From: Vibrio hippocampi
Lineage (GTDB): Bacteria; Pseudomonadota; Gammaproteobacteria; Enterobacterales; Vibrionaceae
Reading direction: 5' to 3'
Length of the DNA: 64,000 nucleotides
Assembly: GCF_921292975.1 (NCBI RefSeq)
Contig: NZ_CAKLCM010000002.1
Location: 2,108,001-2,172,000 of the forward strand
Under the pieces are notes generated by a model. That model worked only from the letters and a program-made list of their open reading frames with translations, was not told where the DNA came from and did no database searches. Below, piece after piece: positions 32,183-42,002 of the stretch; the stretch's first letter is position 1; each line of letters opens with the position of its first letter. Made by a program: the position numbers and the translations under genes.

Positions 32183-33205
32183 ATGTCGACCTTTATCGCT
32201 CCCAGCCAAATCGCCGAAAGGCAGCTTGAATACTTTGCTAACCAAACCGTATTGGTGATTGGTGAGATTGAAGATCAATTTCCCATCGAGCTAAGCAAGC
32301 ACTGCGACAAAGTCACCGTGTTCACCAGCAACTATATTGCCTACCGCCAACTCTCGCGTTCATCGGCTATTGATACCCTATTTGGCGCGCAACTCCCGGA
32401 TGATATCGAAGCCAGTTTGGTGATGATCTATTGGCCTAAAGCCAAAGCAGAAGCACAAATGTTGTTGGAGATGGTACTGAGCAAATTAGGTAAGGAGACC
32501 GAGGTCGTTGTGGTCGGTGAAAATCGCTCGGGAGTAAAAAGTGTAGAAAAAATGTTTGCGCCTTATGGTCCTATCAATAAGTACGATTCAGCTAGACGCT
32601 GCTCTTTCTACTGGGGCGTCTGCCAAACGCCACCCACAAGCTTCAAGCTTGACGATTGGTTTAAGAGCTACCACGTCGAGGTGGCTGGAGAGAGTCTGAC
32701 GATTAAAAGTCTGCCGGGCGTCTTTAGCCATGGCGAGTTTGATCTTGGTAGCCAACTACTACTGAATAACCTGCCAAAGCTGTCCGGGAAAGTTCTCGAT
32801 TTTGGCTGTGGTGCTGGCATTATTGGCGCCTATATGGGGAAAACCGCCCCTGATATTCAGCTTAATATGTGCGACATTAATGCCTTTGCTATTGAATCGA
32901 GTAAACAAACGCTGATTGCCAACGGTCTTTCGGGTCGCGTGTTTGCGTCCGATGTCTACTCAGATATTGAGTCTGATTTCGACTTTATTATTAGCAATCC
33001 CCCGTTTCACTCTGGTTTAGACACGAGCTACTCAGCCACAGAAACGTTGTTAGCTCAGGCTCCAGATCATCTAAACCGCCAAGGTCAATTAACCATCGTT
33101 GCTAACAGCTTCTTAAAATATCCGCCGATCATTGAGCAGCACTTTGGTCACTGTCACACCCTAGATAAAAACCGCAAGTTTGCTATTTACTCTGCGACCA
33201 AATAA
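32183..33205 (+). CDS. rsmC: RsmC, 16S rRNA G1207 N2-methyltransferase
   Basis: RsmC methylates G1207 of 16S rRNA. The 340 aa (E. coli 343) consist of two related Rossmann domains: an N-terminal degenerate one with [16 protein letters not shown] and a C-terminal SAM-binding one with [15 protein letters not shown], and the catalytic NPPF motif in [11 protein letters not shown]. The ATG at 32183 ([14 protein letters not shown]) fits the family; the frame is open from 32120 but the extra residues are not conserved. Confidence 0.95.
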   Translation: MSTFIAPSQIAERQLEYFANQTVLVIGEIEDQFPIELSKHCDKVTVFTSNYIAYRQLSRSSAIDTLFGAQLPDDIEASLVMIYWPKAKAEAQMLLEMVLSKLGKETEVVVVGENRSGVKSVEKMFAPYGPINKYDSARRCSFYWGVCQTPPTSFKLDDWFKSYHVEVAGESLTIKSLPGVFSHGEFDLGSQLLLNNLPKLSGKVLDFGCGAGIIGAYMGKTAPDIQLNMCDINAFAIESSKQTLIANGLSGRVFASDVYSDIESDFDFIISNPPFHSGLDTSYSATETLLAQAPDHLNRQGQLTIVANSFLKYPPIIEQHFGHCHTLDKNRKFAIYSATK

Positions 33206-33331
33206 CTCTGACTGAGTAACAACCCTGACTGAATAACCCTGACGGCTTGGTCCAAGTGATTTTAAGATGAAACTCTCGGACCCAGCTCAACGCGATATCT
33301 GTGCGTTTATCCTCATATAATATTGATTAAT

Positions 33332-33359
33332 TTGCACATTCTAAACACTCTCCTACATT
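33332..33359 (+). promoter_or_regulatory. Candidate promoter for the 33390 gene
   Basis: TTGCAC (33332-33337) and TACATT (33354-33359) are 16 bases apart, about 30 bp before the start codon. Degenerate CTGACTGAATAACC-like repeats lie just upstream, after rsmC (about 33209-33245). Confidence 0.45.
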
Positions 33360-33389
33360 AGACAGACTTATTATCCCTATAAGGTTGTT

Positions 33390-34088
33390 GTGTTGCTGTC
33401 TAAACTCATTGCACAAGTAAAGCTGACGTTGCACTCTCGTCCCTTTTCCGCTCTGTTGATCAAAATTGACCGCTTCTACTTGAGGCAAAATTTACCTCTC
33501 AACGGACGAGAATGGCTTGATGGCAGCGTTCCGCAACGGATCTATGGTCACTTTGTATTATTGACTCGGGAACTACAACGCAGTCACTCCGCTCTCGCCG
33601 CCCAGCAACAACAGCTTCAGCGACAAACCATTCTGCTCGACCAGCACCAGCAACAGCAATTGGCGCTCAAAGACAGAATCCACCAGTTAGAACGTCTGGT
33701 GGCAAAACTCTCCCAAGAGCAACAACAATGGTTGGCTGATGCACAGAAACCACAGCAAAACACGGAACCTAAACAGTTACAGCAAAAGACAAGGCAAGAG
33801 TTAGTTTCGGCAATGAACCTAGCGCTAAAATATTGGCAAAGTCAGCCACAAGAGAACAAAGTAACTTTCGCCACCAAGAGCGGTTTATGGCGGGTTTACA
33901 TTGATAGAGGAACGCCACAGACTCGGACACTCGATAAGTATCTCAACCAAGAGACTTTGCCGATGTCACCACGCTGGCGTCGCGTATTACACTCGATTGA
34001 TTACATCTTGCAGCACTGCCAGATCGAGAATTTAGACCGAGAAAAGCTTATTGCGTTGCAGCAAAAACTGTCGCGACAGCTTTACTAA
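33390..34088 (+). CDS. Unrecognised 232-aa Gln-rich coiled-coil protein
   Basis: I do not recognise this protein with certainty. It starts at GTG with AAGG 6 bases upstream. Residues 1-60 are basic and helical; about 62-115 is a Gln-rich coiled coil (many QQQ runs with heptad Leu); a linker rich in Gln and Lys follows; and about 140-225 is a compact C-terminal part (ALKYWQSQPQ, SGLWRVYIDRG, TRTLDKYL, SPRWRRVLHSIDYIL). No signal peptide or membrane helix is seen, so it is probably cytoplasmic. It stands alone between rsmC and the acnB terminator. A PriC identity was considered and not supported. Confidence 0.75.
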   Translation: MLLSKLIAQVKLTLHSRPFSALLIKIDRFYLRQNLPLNGREWLDGSVPQRIYGHFVLLTRELQRSHSALAAQQQQLQRQTILLDQHQQQQLALKDRIHQLERLVAKLSQEQQQWLADAQKPQQNTEPKQLQQKTRQELVSAMNLALKYWQSQPQENKVTFATKSGLWRVYIDRGTPQTRTLDKYLNQETLPMSPRWRRVLHSIDYILQHCQIENLDREKLIALQQKLSRQLY

Positions 34089-34108
34089 TTTTGTCACACA
34101 CAAGTCAA

Positions 34109-34146
34109 TAAAAAGCCGCCAGAACAAGTAGGTTCTGGCGGCTTGG
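34109..34146 (-). terminator. Intrinsic terminator after acnB
   Basis: AAGCCGCCAGAAC and GTTCTGGCGGCTT form a perfect 13-bp stem with a 6-base loop. On the minus strand it is followed by TTTTTATT, so it primarily ends acnB; it may also stop the convergent gene ending at 34088. Confidence 0.9.
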
Positions 34147-34183
34147 TTATTTAAGATTAGACAAGGTTAATCCGTCAATCCAC

Positions 34184-36781
34184 TCACGCTGGCTCTTGGA
34201 AAATAACCGTCTCTGCTTTCGCTGTATACTCACCCATTCTATGGAAGTTGAGGTAACGATAAGTATCAGCAGCGGTCGGGTCAATCTGCTCCATATAAGC
34301 AAGATACTCTTCCTTGGTTGGAATACGACCTAGGATTGCACCCACAGAAGAGAGTTCGGCTGAAGCCAGGTAAACATTGGCACCGGTACCAAGACGGTTC
34401 GGGAAGTTACGTGTTGATGTCGACATCACCGTAGCTTTATCAGCAACACGCGCTTGGTTACCCATACACAGCGAACATCCCGGAGTTTCAATACGAACAC
34501 CAGCACGACCAAAGATACCGTAATAGCCTTCTTCGGTCAGTTGGTCTTTATCCATCTTAGTTGGTGGCGCTACCCATAGGCGCGTGTCCAATTGACCATT
34601 GAACTTATCCAGCAATTTACCTGCGGCACGGAAGTGACCAATGTTGGTCATACATGAACCGATAAAGACTTCGTTGATCTCGGTTCCCTGCACTTCTGAA
34701 AGCAGACGCGCATCATCCGGATCGTTGGGCGCGCAAAGAATTGGCTCATGGATATCAGCAAGATCAATCTCGATCACATGGGCATATTCCGCATCGCTAT
34801 CCGATTCCATGAGTTCTGGATTCTCAAGCCACTCTTGCATTGACACGATACGACGCTCAATCGTGCGACGGTCGCCATAGCCTTCAGAAATCATCCACTT
34901 AAGCATCGTGATATTCGAGCTTAGGTACTCTTCAATTGACGCTTGCGACAACTTAACCGTACAACCGGCAGCACTACGCTCTGCGGAGGCATCAGACAGC
35001 TCAAATGCTTGCTCAACCGTCAGGTGTTCAACCCCTTCAATTTCTAGAATACGACCAGAGAATTCATTGATCTTACCCGCTTTCTCTACCGTCAATAGAC
35101 CTTGCTGAATAGCGTAGTAAGGGATCGCATGGACAAGATCACGCAGAGTAATACCCGGCTGCATCTCGCCTTTGAAACGAACCAAAATAGACTCCGGCAT
35201 ATCCAACGGCATAACACCTGTCGCGGCTGCAAATGCAACCAGTCCCGAACCCGCAGGGAAAGAGATCCCCAGTGGGAAACGAGTATGCGAATCACCACCC
35301 GTACCGACGGTATCTGGTAGCAACATACGGTTTAGCCATGAGTGAATCACGCCATCACCAGGACGCAGTGAAACACCCGCACGGTTCATAATGAAATCTG
35401 GCAAGGTATGGTGCGTATTCACGTCTACTGGTTTTGGATAAGCAGAGGTATGACAGAAAGACTGCATCACCAAGTCGGCAGAGAAACCGAGACAAGCTAA
35501 GTCTTTTAACTCATCACGGGTCATAGGACCGGTCGTATCTTGAGAACCCACGGTGGTCATCTTAGGCTCACAGTAAGTGCCTGGGCGTACACCCTCAACA
35601 CCACACGCTTTACCGACCATCTTCTGGGCAAGGCTGTAACCTTTACCGGTATCTTCAACCGCCACAGGACGACGGAAGACTTCCGAAGGCGCAAGACCAA
35701 GCGATTGACGCGCACGGTCAGTCAGACCACGACCAACAATCAAAGGAATACGACCACCAGCACGAACTTCGTCGATCAGCACGTCGGTTTTAAGGGCAAA
35801 TTCCGCCAGAGTCTCACCGGTTTCATGGTTGCAGACTTTGCCTTCAAATGGATACACGTCAATCACGTCACCCATATTCAGTTTGGTCACATCGACTTCA
35901 ATCGGAAGTGCGCCAGCATCTTCCATGGTATTGAAGAAGATTGGGGCAATTTTACCGCCGAGAACATAACCCCCTGCGCGCTTGTTAGGCACATAAGGAA
36001 TATCATCGCCCATAAACCAAAGCACAGAGTTAGTCGCTGATTTACGTGAAGAACCCGTACCCACAACATCGCCCACGTACACCAATTGGTGACCTTTTTG
36101 TTTTAGTACTTCAATTTGGTTGATTGGACCAACGCTGCCTTGCTGATCCGGAACGATACCTTCACGCTCATTTTTGAGCATTGCCAATGCGTGTACCGGG
36201 ATATCTGGACGCGACCAAGCATCAGGTGCTGGCGAAAGATCATCGGTGTTAGTCTCGCCAGTCACTTTAAATACGGTCAAAGTGATCTTAGAGGCAAGTT
36301 CAGGCTTAGATAAGAACCACTCGGCTTCCGCCCAAGAGGTCATCACTTGTTTTGCATAGGCGTTGCCCGCTTTCACTTTCTCTTCCACATCATAGAAAGC
36401 ATCAAACATAAGCAAGGTATGAGATAGCGCATTCACGGCAATCGGTGCCAACTCGGCATCTTCAAGCAGAGAAATCAATGGCTCAATGTTGTAACCGCCT
36501 TGCATTGTACCCAGTAGCTCAGCCGCTTTTGCTGGAGTCACAAGTGGAGAACTCACTTCGCCTTTTGTTAGTGCGGTAAGAAAACCTGCCTTAACATAAG
36601 CCGCTTCATCGACACCGGGAGGAATACGATTTTCTAGCAGATCAAGAATAAACTCTTCTTCACCTTGAGGTGGCACTTTAAGTAGCTCAACTAATTGAGC
36701 AACTTGTTCAGCATTAAGTGGGGTAGGGACAACACCTTGGGCAGCACGCTCTTCGACGTGTTTACGATAAGCTTCAAGCAC
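34184..36781 (-). CDS. acnB: AcnB, aconitate hydratase B
   Basis: AcnB interconverts citrate and isocitrate in the TCA cycle and, as an apo-protein, can bind mRNA in E. coli. The 865 aa match E. coli AcnB throughout: an N-terminal HEAT-like domain, the swivel domain ([20 protein letters not shown]), and the Fe-S domains with [16 protein letters not shown] and [11 protein letters not shown], which supply the cluster cysteines. The start is GTG with AGAGGA 9 bases upstream. A 7-codon ORF with a stronger ribosome site overlaps this start (see 36774-36797). Confidence 0.97.
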   Translation of the reverse strand: MLEAYRKHVEERAAQGVVPTPLNAEQVAQLVELLKVPPQGEEEFILDLLENRIPPGVDEAAYVKAGFLTALTKGEVSSPLVTPAKAAELLGTMQGGYNIEPLISLLEDAELAPIAVNALSHTLLMFDAFYDVEEKVKAGNAYAKQVMTSWAEAEWFLSKPELASKITLTVFKVTGETNTDDLSPAPDAWSRPDIPVHALAMLKNEREGIVPDQQGSVGPINQIEVLKQKGHQLVYVGDVVGTGSSRKSATNSVLWFMGDDIPYVPNKRAGGYVLGGKIAPIFFNTMEDAGALPIEVDVTKLNMGDVIDVYPFEGKVCNHETGETLAEFALKTDVLIDEVRAGGRIPLIVGRGLTDRARQSLGLAPSEVFRRPVAVEDTGKGYSLAQKMVGKACGVEGVRPGTYCEPKMTTVGSQDTTGPMTRDELKDLACLGFSADLVMQSFCHTSAYPKPVDVNTHHTLPDFIMNRAGVSLRPGDGVIHSWLNRMLLPDTVGTGGDSHTRFPLGISFPAGSGLVAFAAATGVMPLDMPESILVRFKGEMQPGITLRDLVHAIPYYAIQQGLLTVEKAGKINEFSGRILEIEGVEHLTVEQAFELSDASAERSAAGCTVKLSQASIEEYLSSNITMLKWMISEGYGDRRTIERRIVSMQEWLENPELMESDSDAEYAHVIEIDLADIHEPILCAPNDPDDARLLSEVQGTEINEVFIGSCMTNIGHFRAAGKLLDKFNGQLDTRLWVAPPTKMDKDQLTEEGYYGIFGRAGVRIETPGCSLCMGNQARVADKATVMSTSTRNFPNRLGTGANVYLASAELSSVGAILGRIPTKEEYLAYMEQIDPTAADTYRYLNFHRMGEYTAKAETVIFQEPA

Positions 36782-36797
36782 GACTTTTTCCTCTCAT
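36774..36797 (-). CDS. Seven-codon leader ORF overlapping the acnB start
   Basis: ATG at 36797 opens MRGKSRA and stops at TGA 36774-36776, which lies inside the first codons of acnB (GTG 36779-36781, other frame). It has a perfect AGGAGG (36805-36810) with a 7-base spacer, better than the acnB site itself. The GTG of acnB sits within the ORF's sixth and seventh codons. This layout would suit translational coupling or control of acnB. Confidence 0.45.
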   Translation of the reverse strand: MRGKSRA

Positions 36798-37090
36798 TAC
36801 GGTCCCTCCTGTATTGTTAGAATAGGAGTGGACATCCTTGGAATCTTGGCCTTTCCTAGCTATCCATTATCTTCATGAACAGAATCTGCAGCACCAGATA
36901 GGCCAAACTGTGGCGTGAACGATAGCAAATTTAACCAAAAATTAAAATCTCATCATATTGACCAACATTGCAACTTTGTCGAAAAGTGGTCAAATTTAAT
37001 GCAAAATCGTCTGCTAATGATGATTTTTACTATCGACACAAGCCCTCTAGCATCAATGGCTAGAGAAGCAAAAACAATGAACAAAAACGC
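36782..37090 (-). other. 309-bp region upstream of acnB
   Basis: Apart from the leader ORF at 36774-36797 no gene is seen. The region is AT-rich at about 36930-37040 and probably holds the acnB promoter, but I find no convincing -35/-10 pair. CTCCT (36824-36828 on the complementary strand) could pair with the AGGAG of the leader ribosome site and mask it. Confidence 0.4.
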
Positions 37091-39406
37091 TTAATAGGTT
37101 GCGCCGATAATCAAGTAGACCGAATCCAATCCAGTTTCTACACGACCATAAGACAACATGATTGGACCAATTGGTGAATCTATTCCTGCAAATAGTGAAC
37201 CGGCCCAAAATAGCTCTGAGCCTGGTAATTTATCATCACCATCCCATACGCCACCATACTCTACTGAAGCACCAAGATAGACTGGTGATTTAAACATACC
37301 AAAATCGTTGTCAAACCATCGGTAACGATAGACTAGGTTTGAATACGCCACATTTTGCGCTACCAGACTGCTTCTCGGTACCCCTGACATATTTAAAAAG
37401 CCGCCCAATTCCCTTGGGTTGACTGGCAGAGTGTCGTTTTCGGTGTCGATAATACCATAATCTAATGACGCAACTAAGGTATTACGTCCAAAGGTATGGG
37501 CGTATATCGTCTCTAAAGTGATCTCATTGGCGTTGTCAGATAAATCATATTCGTTGGTGATACTGTCTGTCGCCGTGTCTTTTGATAGTAGATATTCCGC
37601 ATTTAAGTACCAACCTTTGGTCGGCAACGTGAAGTTATCCAAGGTATCAATTTTATAATTCACAAATACCCCTTTGCGTTCAAAGTCGAACACCCCCGTT
37701 GACGGTAGCGAAGTGATAAACGACTCACCTTTACTAAACCTTGCTCCGACTTGAAACGTCTGCCAAAGCCTAATCTGGTAACCCACTGCGGCTTCTGCTT
37801 CCCATCTCTGGTAAGAAATGGGAATGTAGTCACTCCCACCTTCAAGTGCTGGCGTGGTGCATGACTGTTTTACACTATCCAACTCACACAACACGTTGCG
37901 TTTTTCATTGGTATAGGTAACGCCCAATAAAGAAAACAGGTCTTGGTGAAGAAAGAAAGGGGAATAAAACTCAGCCTCAACCCGCTTGTCAGTACCGAAT
38001 TCCACATTAAGGCGTAACTCCCCTCCTCGATCGTTCAAATCAGTAAAGTTAGTCGTCACACCAAGGGCATAGAAACTGTTGGTATCAAAATCTTCTTCAA
38101 GAAAGAATCGAAAGTCCATATAGTTCGGGCCCCAAGACTTTTCCTCGATATTGACGTTGAGTGTGGTCTCATCGTCTTTATTCTCATACTGATAAGTAAT
38201 CAACTCAAAGCGATCTAGGGCATAAAGCTCTGCGACTTTCTGTTCTATTTCTTTGGTTTTAAACACCTGATTTGGCGTTAACCCGAGGCGCTCTTTGATT
38301 AACTCATCGCTATAATGGCTCTGGTTATTGATGACGATCTTATCAACTTTGGTTTCATCACCGTATTGCAACGTTCTGCGAAACGCTTGTTTATGGTCGA
38401 TATAGGCTTGGTATTGCGCGGCATTAACCGACAGGTGAGATAATTGATCGGCGTTATTGACCGCAAAGTCATACCCAAGCTCATAAGCTTCTGGCATACG
38501 TGGAAAATCCGTGGTTGAGATCTGCCCAACCCCCGGATGCAAATAGATATCTTGATCGCTAAGTGATTGCATCTGATCTTCAGTGCTGCGTCGTACTAAG
38601 TAGTTCGACAATTGCTCACCCACAGTAAACACACTATTGAAGTCTTCACGCGTCTTATAGTCGCTACTGATATCAACCGCGATAATAATATCTGCACCCA
38701 TCGCCTTGGCTAACTCAACTGGCATGTTATTGGTGACACCACCATCAACTAACAAATCACCATTGAGTTCATAAGGTGGCAATGCACCGGGTACCGACAT
38801 ACTCGCCATCATAGCGTCAACTAAGTGACCTTTGTCGATCACCACTGGCTCAAGCTTAAGAATATCGGTTGCGACGGAACGATAAGGAATGGCAAGGTGG
38901 TCGAAAGAATCAAATGCTGGCAGATTGCCCGTGGTTTGGCGCAGAATGCGCAGCATATTTTGTCCCTGAACGACACCTTTTGGTGCTTCAACCGAGGTCA
39001 GATGAAGCCCGAGGTCGGTGCGGATTTGGTAGCGGTCTTCGTTTTCTTTGTCACGGATTTTTCTTTGGCTACGATCGACGCGATCCACATAGCCGTCATT
39101 CCAGTTAACGGTATAGATAAAACTTTCAATTTCATCAGCACTCATGCCCGTCGCATACAAACCACCGACATAGGCGCCCATGCTGGTTCCTGTGAGGATA
39201 TCAACGGGTATCTGCATCTCTTCGAGCGCTTTTAAAACACCAATATGAGCCGCACCTTTCGCACCACCACCCGCTAATACCACTCCTATTGTGGGTCTTT
39301 GCTTATCAGTCTGATGTTTTGCTGACGTTTGAATTTGTTCGGCATTGACAGCAAAGCCACTCGAAATACATAAAGCAGCGATTACCCAATTAGTAAAGCG
39401 TATCAT
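37091..39406 (-). CDS. Patatin-like phospholipase with POTRA and Omp85-type barrel (type Vd, PlpD-like)
   Basis: A 771-aa secreted lipase that carries its own outer-membrane translocator. A signal peptide (cleavage probably after VNAEQ or nearby) precedes the patatin domain with oxyanion loop GGGAKG (46-51), nucleophile elbow GTSMG with Ser75, and the catalytic Asp221 in DGG. One POTRA domain follows (about 345-415), then a 16-strand-type beta-barrel to the end, terminating in an aromatic residue (IIGATY), as outer-membrane proteins do. The layout equals Pseudomonas PlpD and E. coli-type RssA fusions. The start at 39406 has AAGGA 6 bases upstream; the frame is open to 39433. Confidence 0.93.
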   Translation of the reverse strand: MIRFTNWVIAALCISSGFAVNAEQIQTSAKHQTDKQRPTIGVVLAGGGAKGAAHIGVLKALEEMQIPVDILTGTSMGAYVGGLYATGMSADEIESFIYTVNWNDGYVDRVDRSQRKIRDKENEDRYQIRTDLGLHLTSVEAPKGVVQGQNMLRILRQTTGNLPAFDSFDHLAIPYRSVATDILKLEPVVIDKGHLVDAMMASMSVPGALPPYELNGDLLVDGGVTNNMPVELAKAMGADIIIAVDISSDYKTREDFNSVFTVGEQLSNYLVRRSTEDQMQSLSDQDIYLHPGVGQISTTDFPRMPEAYELGYDFAVNNADQLSHLSVNAAQYQAYIDHKQAFRRTLQYGDETKVDKIVINNQSHYSDELIKERLGLTPNQVFKTKEIEQKVAELYALDRFELITYQYENKDDETTLNVNIEEKSWGPNYMDFRFFLEEDFDTNSFYALGVTTNFTDLNDRGGELRLNVEFGTDKRVEAEFYSPFFLHQDLFSLLGVTYTNEKRNVLCELDSVKQSCTTPALEGGSDYIPISYQRWEAEAAVGYQIRLWQTFQVGARFSKGESFITSLPSTGVFDFERKGVFVNYKIDTLDNFTLPTKGWYLNAEYLLSKDTATDSITNEYDLSDNANEITLETIYAHTFGRNTLVASLDYGIIDTENDTLPVNPRELGGFLNMSGVPRSSLVAQNVAYSNLVYRYRWFDNDFGMFKSPVYLGASVEYGGVWDGDDKLPGSELFWAGSLFAGIDSPIGPIMLSYGRVETGLDSVYLIIGATY

Positions 39407-39602
39407 ATCTATCCTTAACCTCGCGCTTAACAAAGAATATCAGTCAGTTACATTATCCATCTATCGCTTAATAAGCTCAAGACGCATCATATTCACACAA
39501 CTATTCCGTTAAGGCTATCCTTCTCTAACCTTGTTATTGCCTACCAAAGCATTCTCACTAAACCTAGCTGCTTGAGCAGAATTGGCTATATACAAGGATA
39601 GA

Positions 39603-42002
39603 TCACCAACTGAAAAGTTCTCGTAGCCAAGGCTTTGAATTTTCACACTGTTGTTTAATTTTTCCTTGTGGATCCCAAACTGGGAACTGAGTTTGACTGC
39701 CGCAGTCGATAGTCCACTCTCCTTGCGCGTTCGCGGTATAACCAAGCATGGTGATATTTTTCGGCCAAGGCAGGACCAATTGCTGTGGGATACGATGATG
39801 GAGATAATCAGAATAGACCCGCAATGCACCGCTTGAACCCGTCAGCTTCATGGCTTTGTTATCATCTCGACCAATCCAAATTGTCGTCACTTCTCGCCCA
39901 TCGACACCAACAAACCAACTGTCTCTTGTATCGTTACTGGTTCCCGTTTTCCCTGCAAGCATCGCTTGAGGAAATTGGCTATTTAGATAACGTCCCGTCC
40001 CTTCAGAGACACCTTTTTTCATTGCAAACATCGTTAACCAAGCCGCTTGCTGCGGAACCTTGGGAGTTGATTTAGGCAATGAGCGATACACGACTTCGCC
40101 TTCTACCGTTACAACCGAGCGTAATGCAGAGAGTTGCGCCTGTCGTCCCGAATTAGCAATGGTCTGGTACATCTGAGCCACCTCAAAGGGAGTCAATGAT
40201 GTTGAACCTAAAAACATCGAAGGGACTGGGTTGATCTCTTTGGGATCAACACCAAGTTGCACTAAATTGCTCGCTACATTGTCTATTCCTAATGCCATCC
40301 CTAGACGAACTGTGGGAACATTCAGTGACTGAGCCAAAGAGCGATACAAAGGCACAGGACCTCTAAATTTTCGATCATAGTTGCGTGGCTTCCACAGATT
40401 GCCTTGGCTACCTTTTAGCGTCAGAGGCGAGTCATCCAAGGTCGAAGTCAGCTGATATTGCTCTGGTTTTTCTAACGCGGTCAAATAGACAGCAGGTTTA
40501 ACCAAAGAACCAATAGGGCGTCGGGCATTCAACGCTCGGTTAAATCCGCTGTAATTGGCACGCTTGCCTCCAACCATGGCTCGGATCTCGCCACTATTGC
40601 GATCAACGGCGACGGCGGCCGCCTCAAGCCCTTTGCCCACCTGTTTTTCTAACTGTGGTAAACGTTTTTGTATCGCTTTTTCCAACATGGTTTGTGACAC
40701 GGGATCCAGAGAAGTAAACACCTTGATACCTTCACCCTTTGGCAATTTTCCATCGAGCTTCTGCTGCAACTCTAATTTGAGCTGTTGGAAATAAGCTGGC
40801 TGACGACTGGCTACCTGCGGTGCTTTTTGTAGATCAAGAGAGCGACTGGCTAACGCATTAAATTGCTCACCGGTAAGCATGCCTTGATCCATCATCAGCT
40901 TTAAGACCAAGTCACGTCGTTTCTGCGCTCGCTCTGGATGACGAATAGGATTGTAGTAAGAGGGACCTTTAACCATGCCCACCAGCAAAGCTAACTGATC
41001 AATGCGCAGCTCTTGGATCGGTTGTCCAAAATAGTAGCGCGACGCTAAGCCAAAGCCATGAATGGCTTCACCCGCACTCTGCCCCAAATAGACTTCATTT
41101 AGGTAGGCTTCTAAGATTTGATCTTTGCTGTAGCGATAATCGAGGATCAAGGCGATATACACCTCTCTTAGCTTACGCCACAAGGTTCGCTCACTCGACA
41201 GGAATAGGTTTTTGACTAGCTGCTGAGTTAACGTACTGCCGCCTTGAACCGTTCTTCCTGCGCGAATATTGGCAAAGAATGCACGGGCAATCGCCGTCGG
41301 GGAAACCCCATCGTGTTGATAGAAATTGCGATCTTCTGTCGCCAGCAAAGCATCAATCATTAACTCTGGAAACTGCTCTCGACGCAAAAACAGTCGTTGC
41401 TCATCCTGCTTTTTCTCCAACATACCCAGCATCTTCGGCTCGATCTGCAAATAGCCCAGATCACCCGATTGCTCCAGAGACTGGATTCTTGTCAAACTGC
41501 TGTCGGCAAAATAGAGCATCACATGGCGATCCGGCTCAGGCCCATCAGCAAACTCAAATGGACGGCGGATCAACTCGATCTTAGTTGAAGAAGCCGCATA
41601 TTCCCCAGGGTATCTCGGCTGAGTCACTTTTCGGTAATTCAGGGTATCCAGTTCATTGCGCACTTCTTTTAACGAAATGGCGTCTCCAATCGACAAGTTA
41701 AGTGATCTTGCATACACCACAGTTGGCAACTCAAACAGCGCGCCTTCAAAGCGCTGTTTGATCAATTGGTCGAGATAAAAACCGACCGCAGCCAATGCCA
41801 CCAAGCAAACGAGAGTCAACTTCCAACCGATAGAAAACAGACGCTTTAACCAAGAGGGCTTAGCTTTATTGGTGCGCTTAGGTGACGCTGATTTGTTGCT
41901 TGAACGTCGCTTTGCGCTCGTGCTTCGAGACGAAGTCTTGGTTTTCGCTTTTGGCGGAGTCGGTTTTTTACTGCTTGCCGCTCGCTTTATTTTGTTCATC
42001 AT
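39603..42002 (-). CDS. mrcB: PBP1b, bifunctional peptidoglycan synthase
   Basis: PBP1b polymerises lipid II and cross-links glycan strands. The 799 residues begin with a very basic Lys/Ser/Thr/Arg-rich cytoplasmic tail (1-50), a membrane helix (about 57-78), the UB2H domain, a GT51 glycosyltransferase domain with catalytic Glu223 (ATEDRNFYQHDG) and GGSTLTQQLVKN, and a transpeptidase domain with Ser499 in SLVK, SLN at 559-561 and KTG at 685-687. It overlaps the hrpB end by four bases. LpoA, encoded at 17943, serves PBP1a, not this enzyme; no lpoB is seen. Confidence 0.96.
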   Translation of the reverse strand: MMNKIKRAASSKKPTPPKAKTKTSSRSTSAKRRSSNKSASPKRTNKAKPSWLKRLFSIGWKLTLVCLVALAAVGFYLDQLIKQRFEGALFELPTVVYARSLNLSIGDAISLKEVRNELDTLNYRKVTQPRYPGEYAASSTKIELIRRPFEFADGPEPDRHVMLYFADSSLTRIQSLEQSGDLGYLQIEPKMLGMLEKKQDEQRLFLRREQFPELMIDALLATEDRNFYQHDGVSPTAIARAFFANIRAGRTVQGGSTLTQQLVKNLFLSSERTLWRKLREVYIALILDYRYSKDQILEAYLNEVYLGQSAGEAIHGFGLASRYYFGQPIQELRIDQLALLVGMVKGPSYYNPIRHPERAQKRRDLVLKLMMDQGMLTGEQFNALASRSLDLQKAPQVASRQPAYFQQLKLELQQKLDGKLPKGEGIKVFTSLDPVSQTMLEKAIQKRLPQLEKQVGKGLEAAAVAVDRNSGEIRAMVGGKRANYSGFNRALNARRPIGSLVKPAVYLTALEKPEQYQLTSTLDDSPLTLKGSQGNLWKPRNYDRKFRGPVPLYRSLAQSLNVPTVRLGMALGIDNVASNLVQLGVDPKEINPVPSMFLGSTSLTPFEVAQMYQTIANSGRQAQLSALRSVVTVEGEVVYRSLPKSTPKVPQQAAWLTMFAMKKGVSEGTGRYLNSQFPQAMLAGKTGTSNDTRDSWFVGVDGREVTTIWIGRDDNKAMKLTGSSGALRVYSDYLHHRIPQQLVLPWPKNITMLGYTANAQGEWTIDCGSQTQFPVWDPQGKIKQQCENSKPWLRELFSW

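Noticed and set aside
33390..34088. Identity as primosomal protein PriC
   Set aside because: Only a general resemblance (basic, helical, Gln-rich); the PriC C-terminal pattern is not seen.
35540..36040. 166-codon open frame on the plus strand
   Set aside because: It is antisense to acnB, which is unambiguously coding; the frame is a shadow, and its residues show no family pattern.
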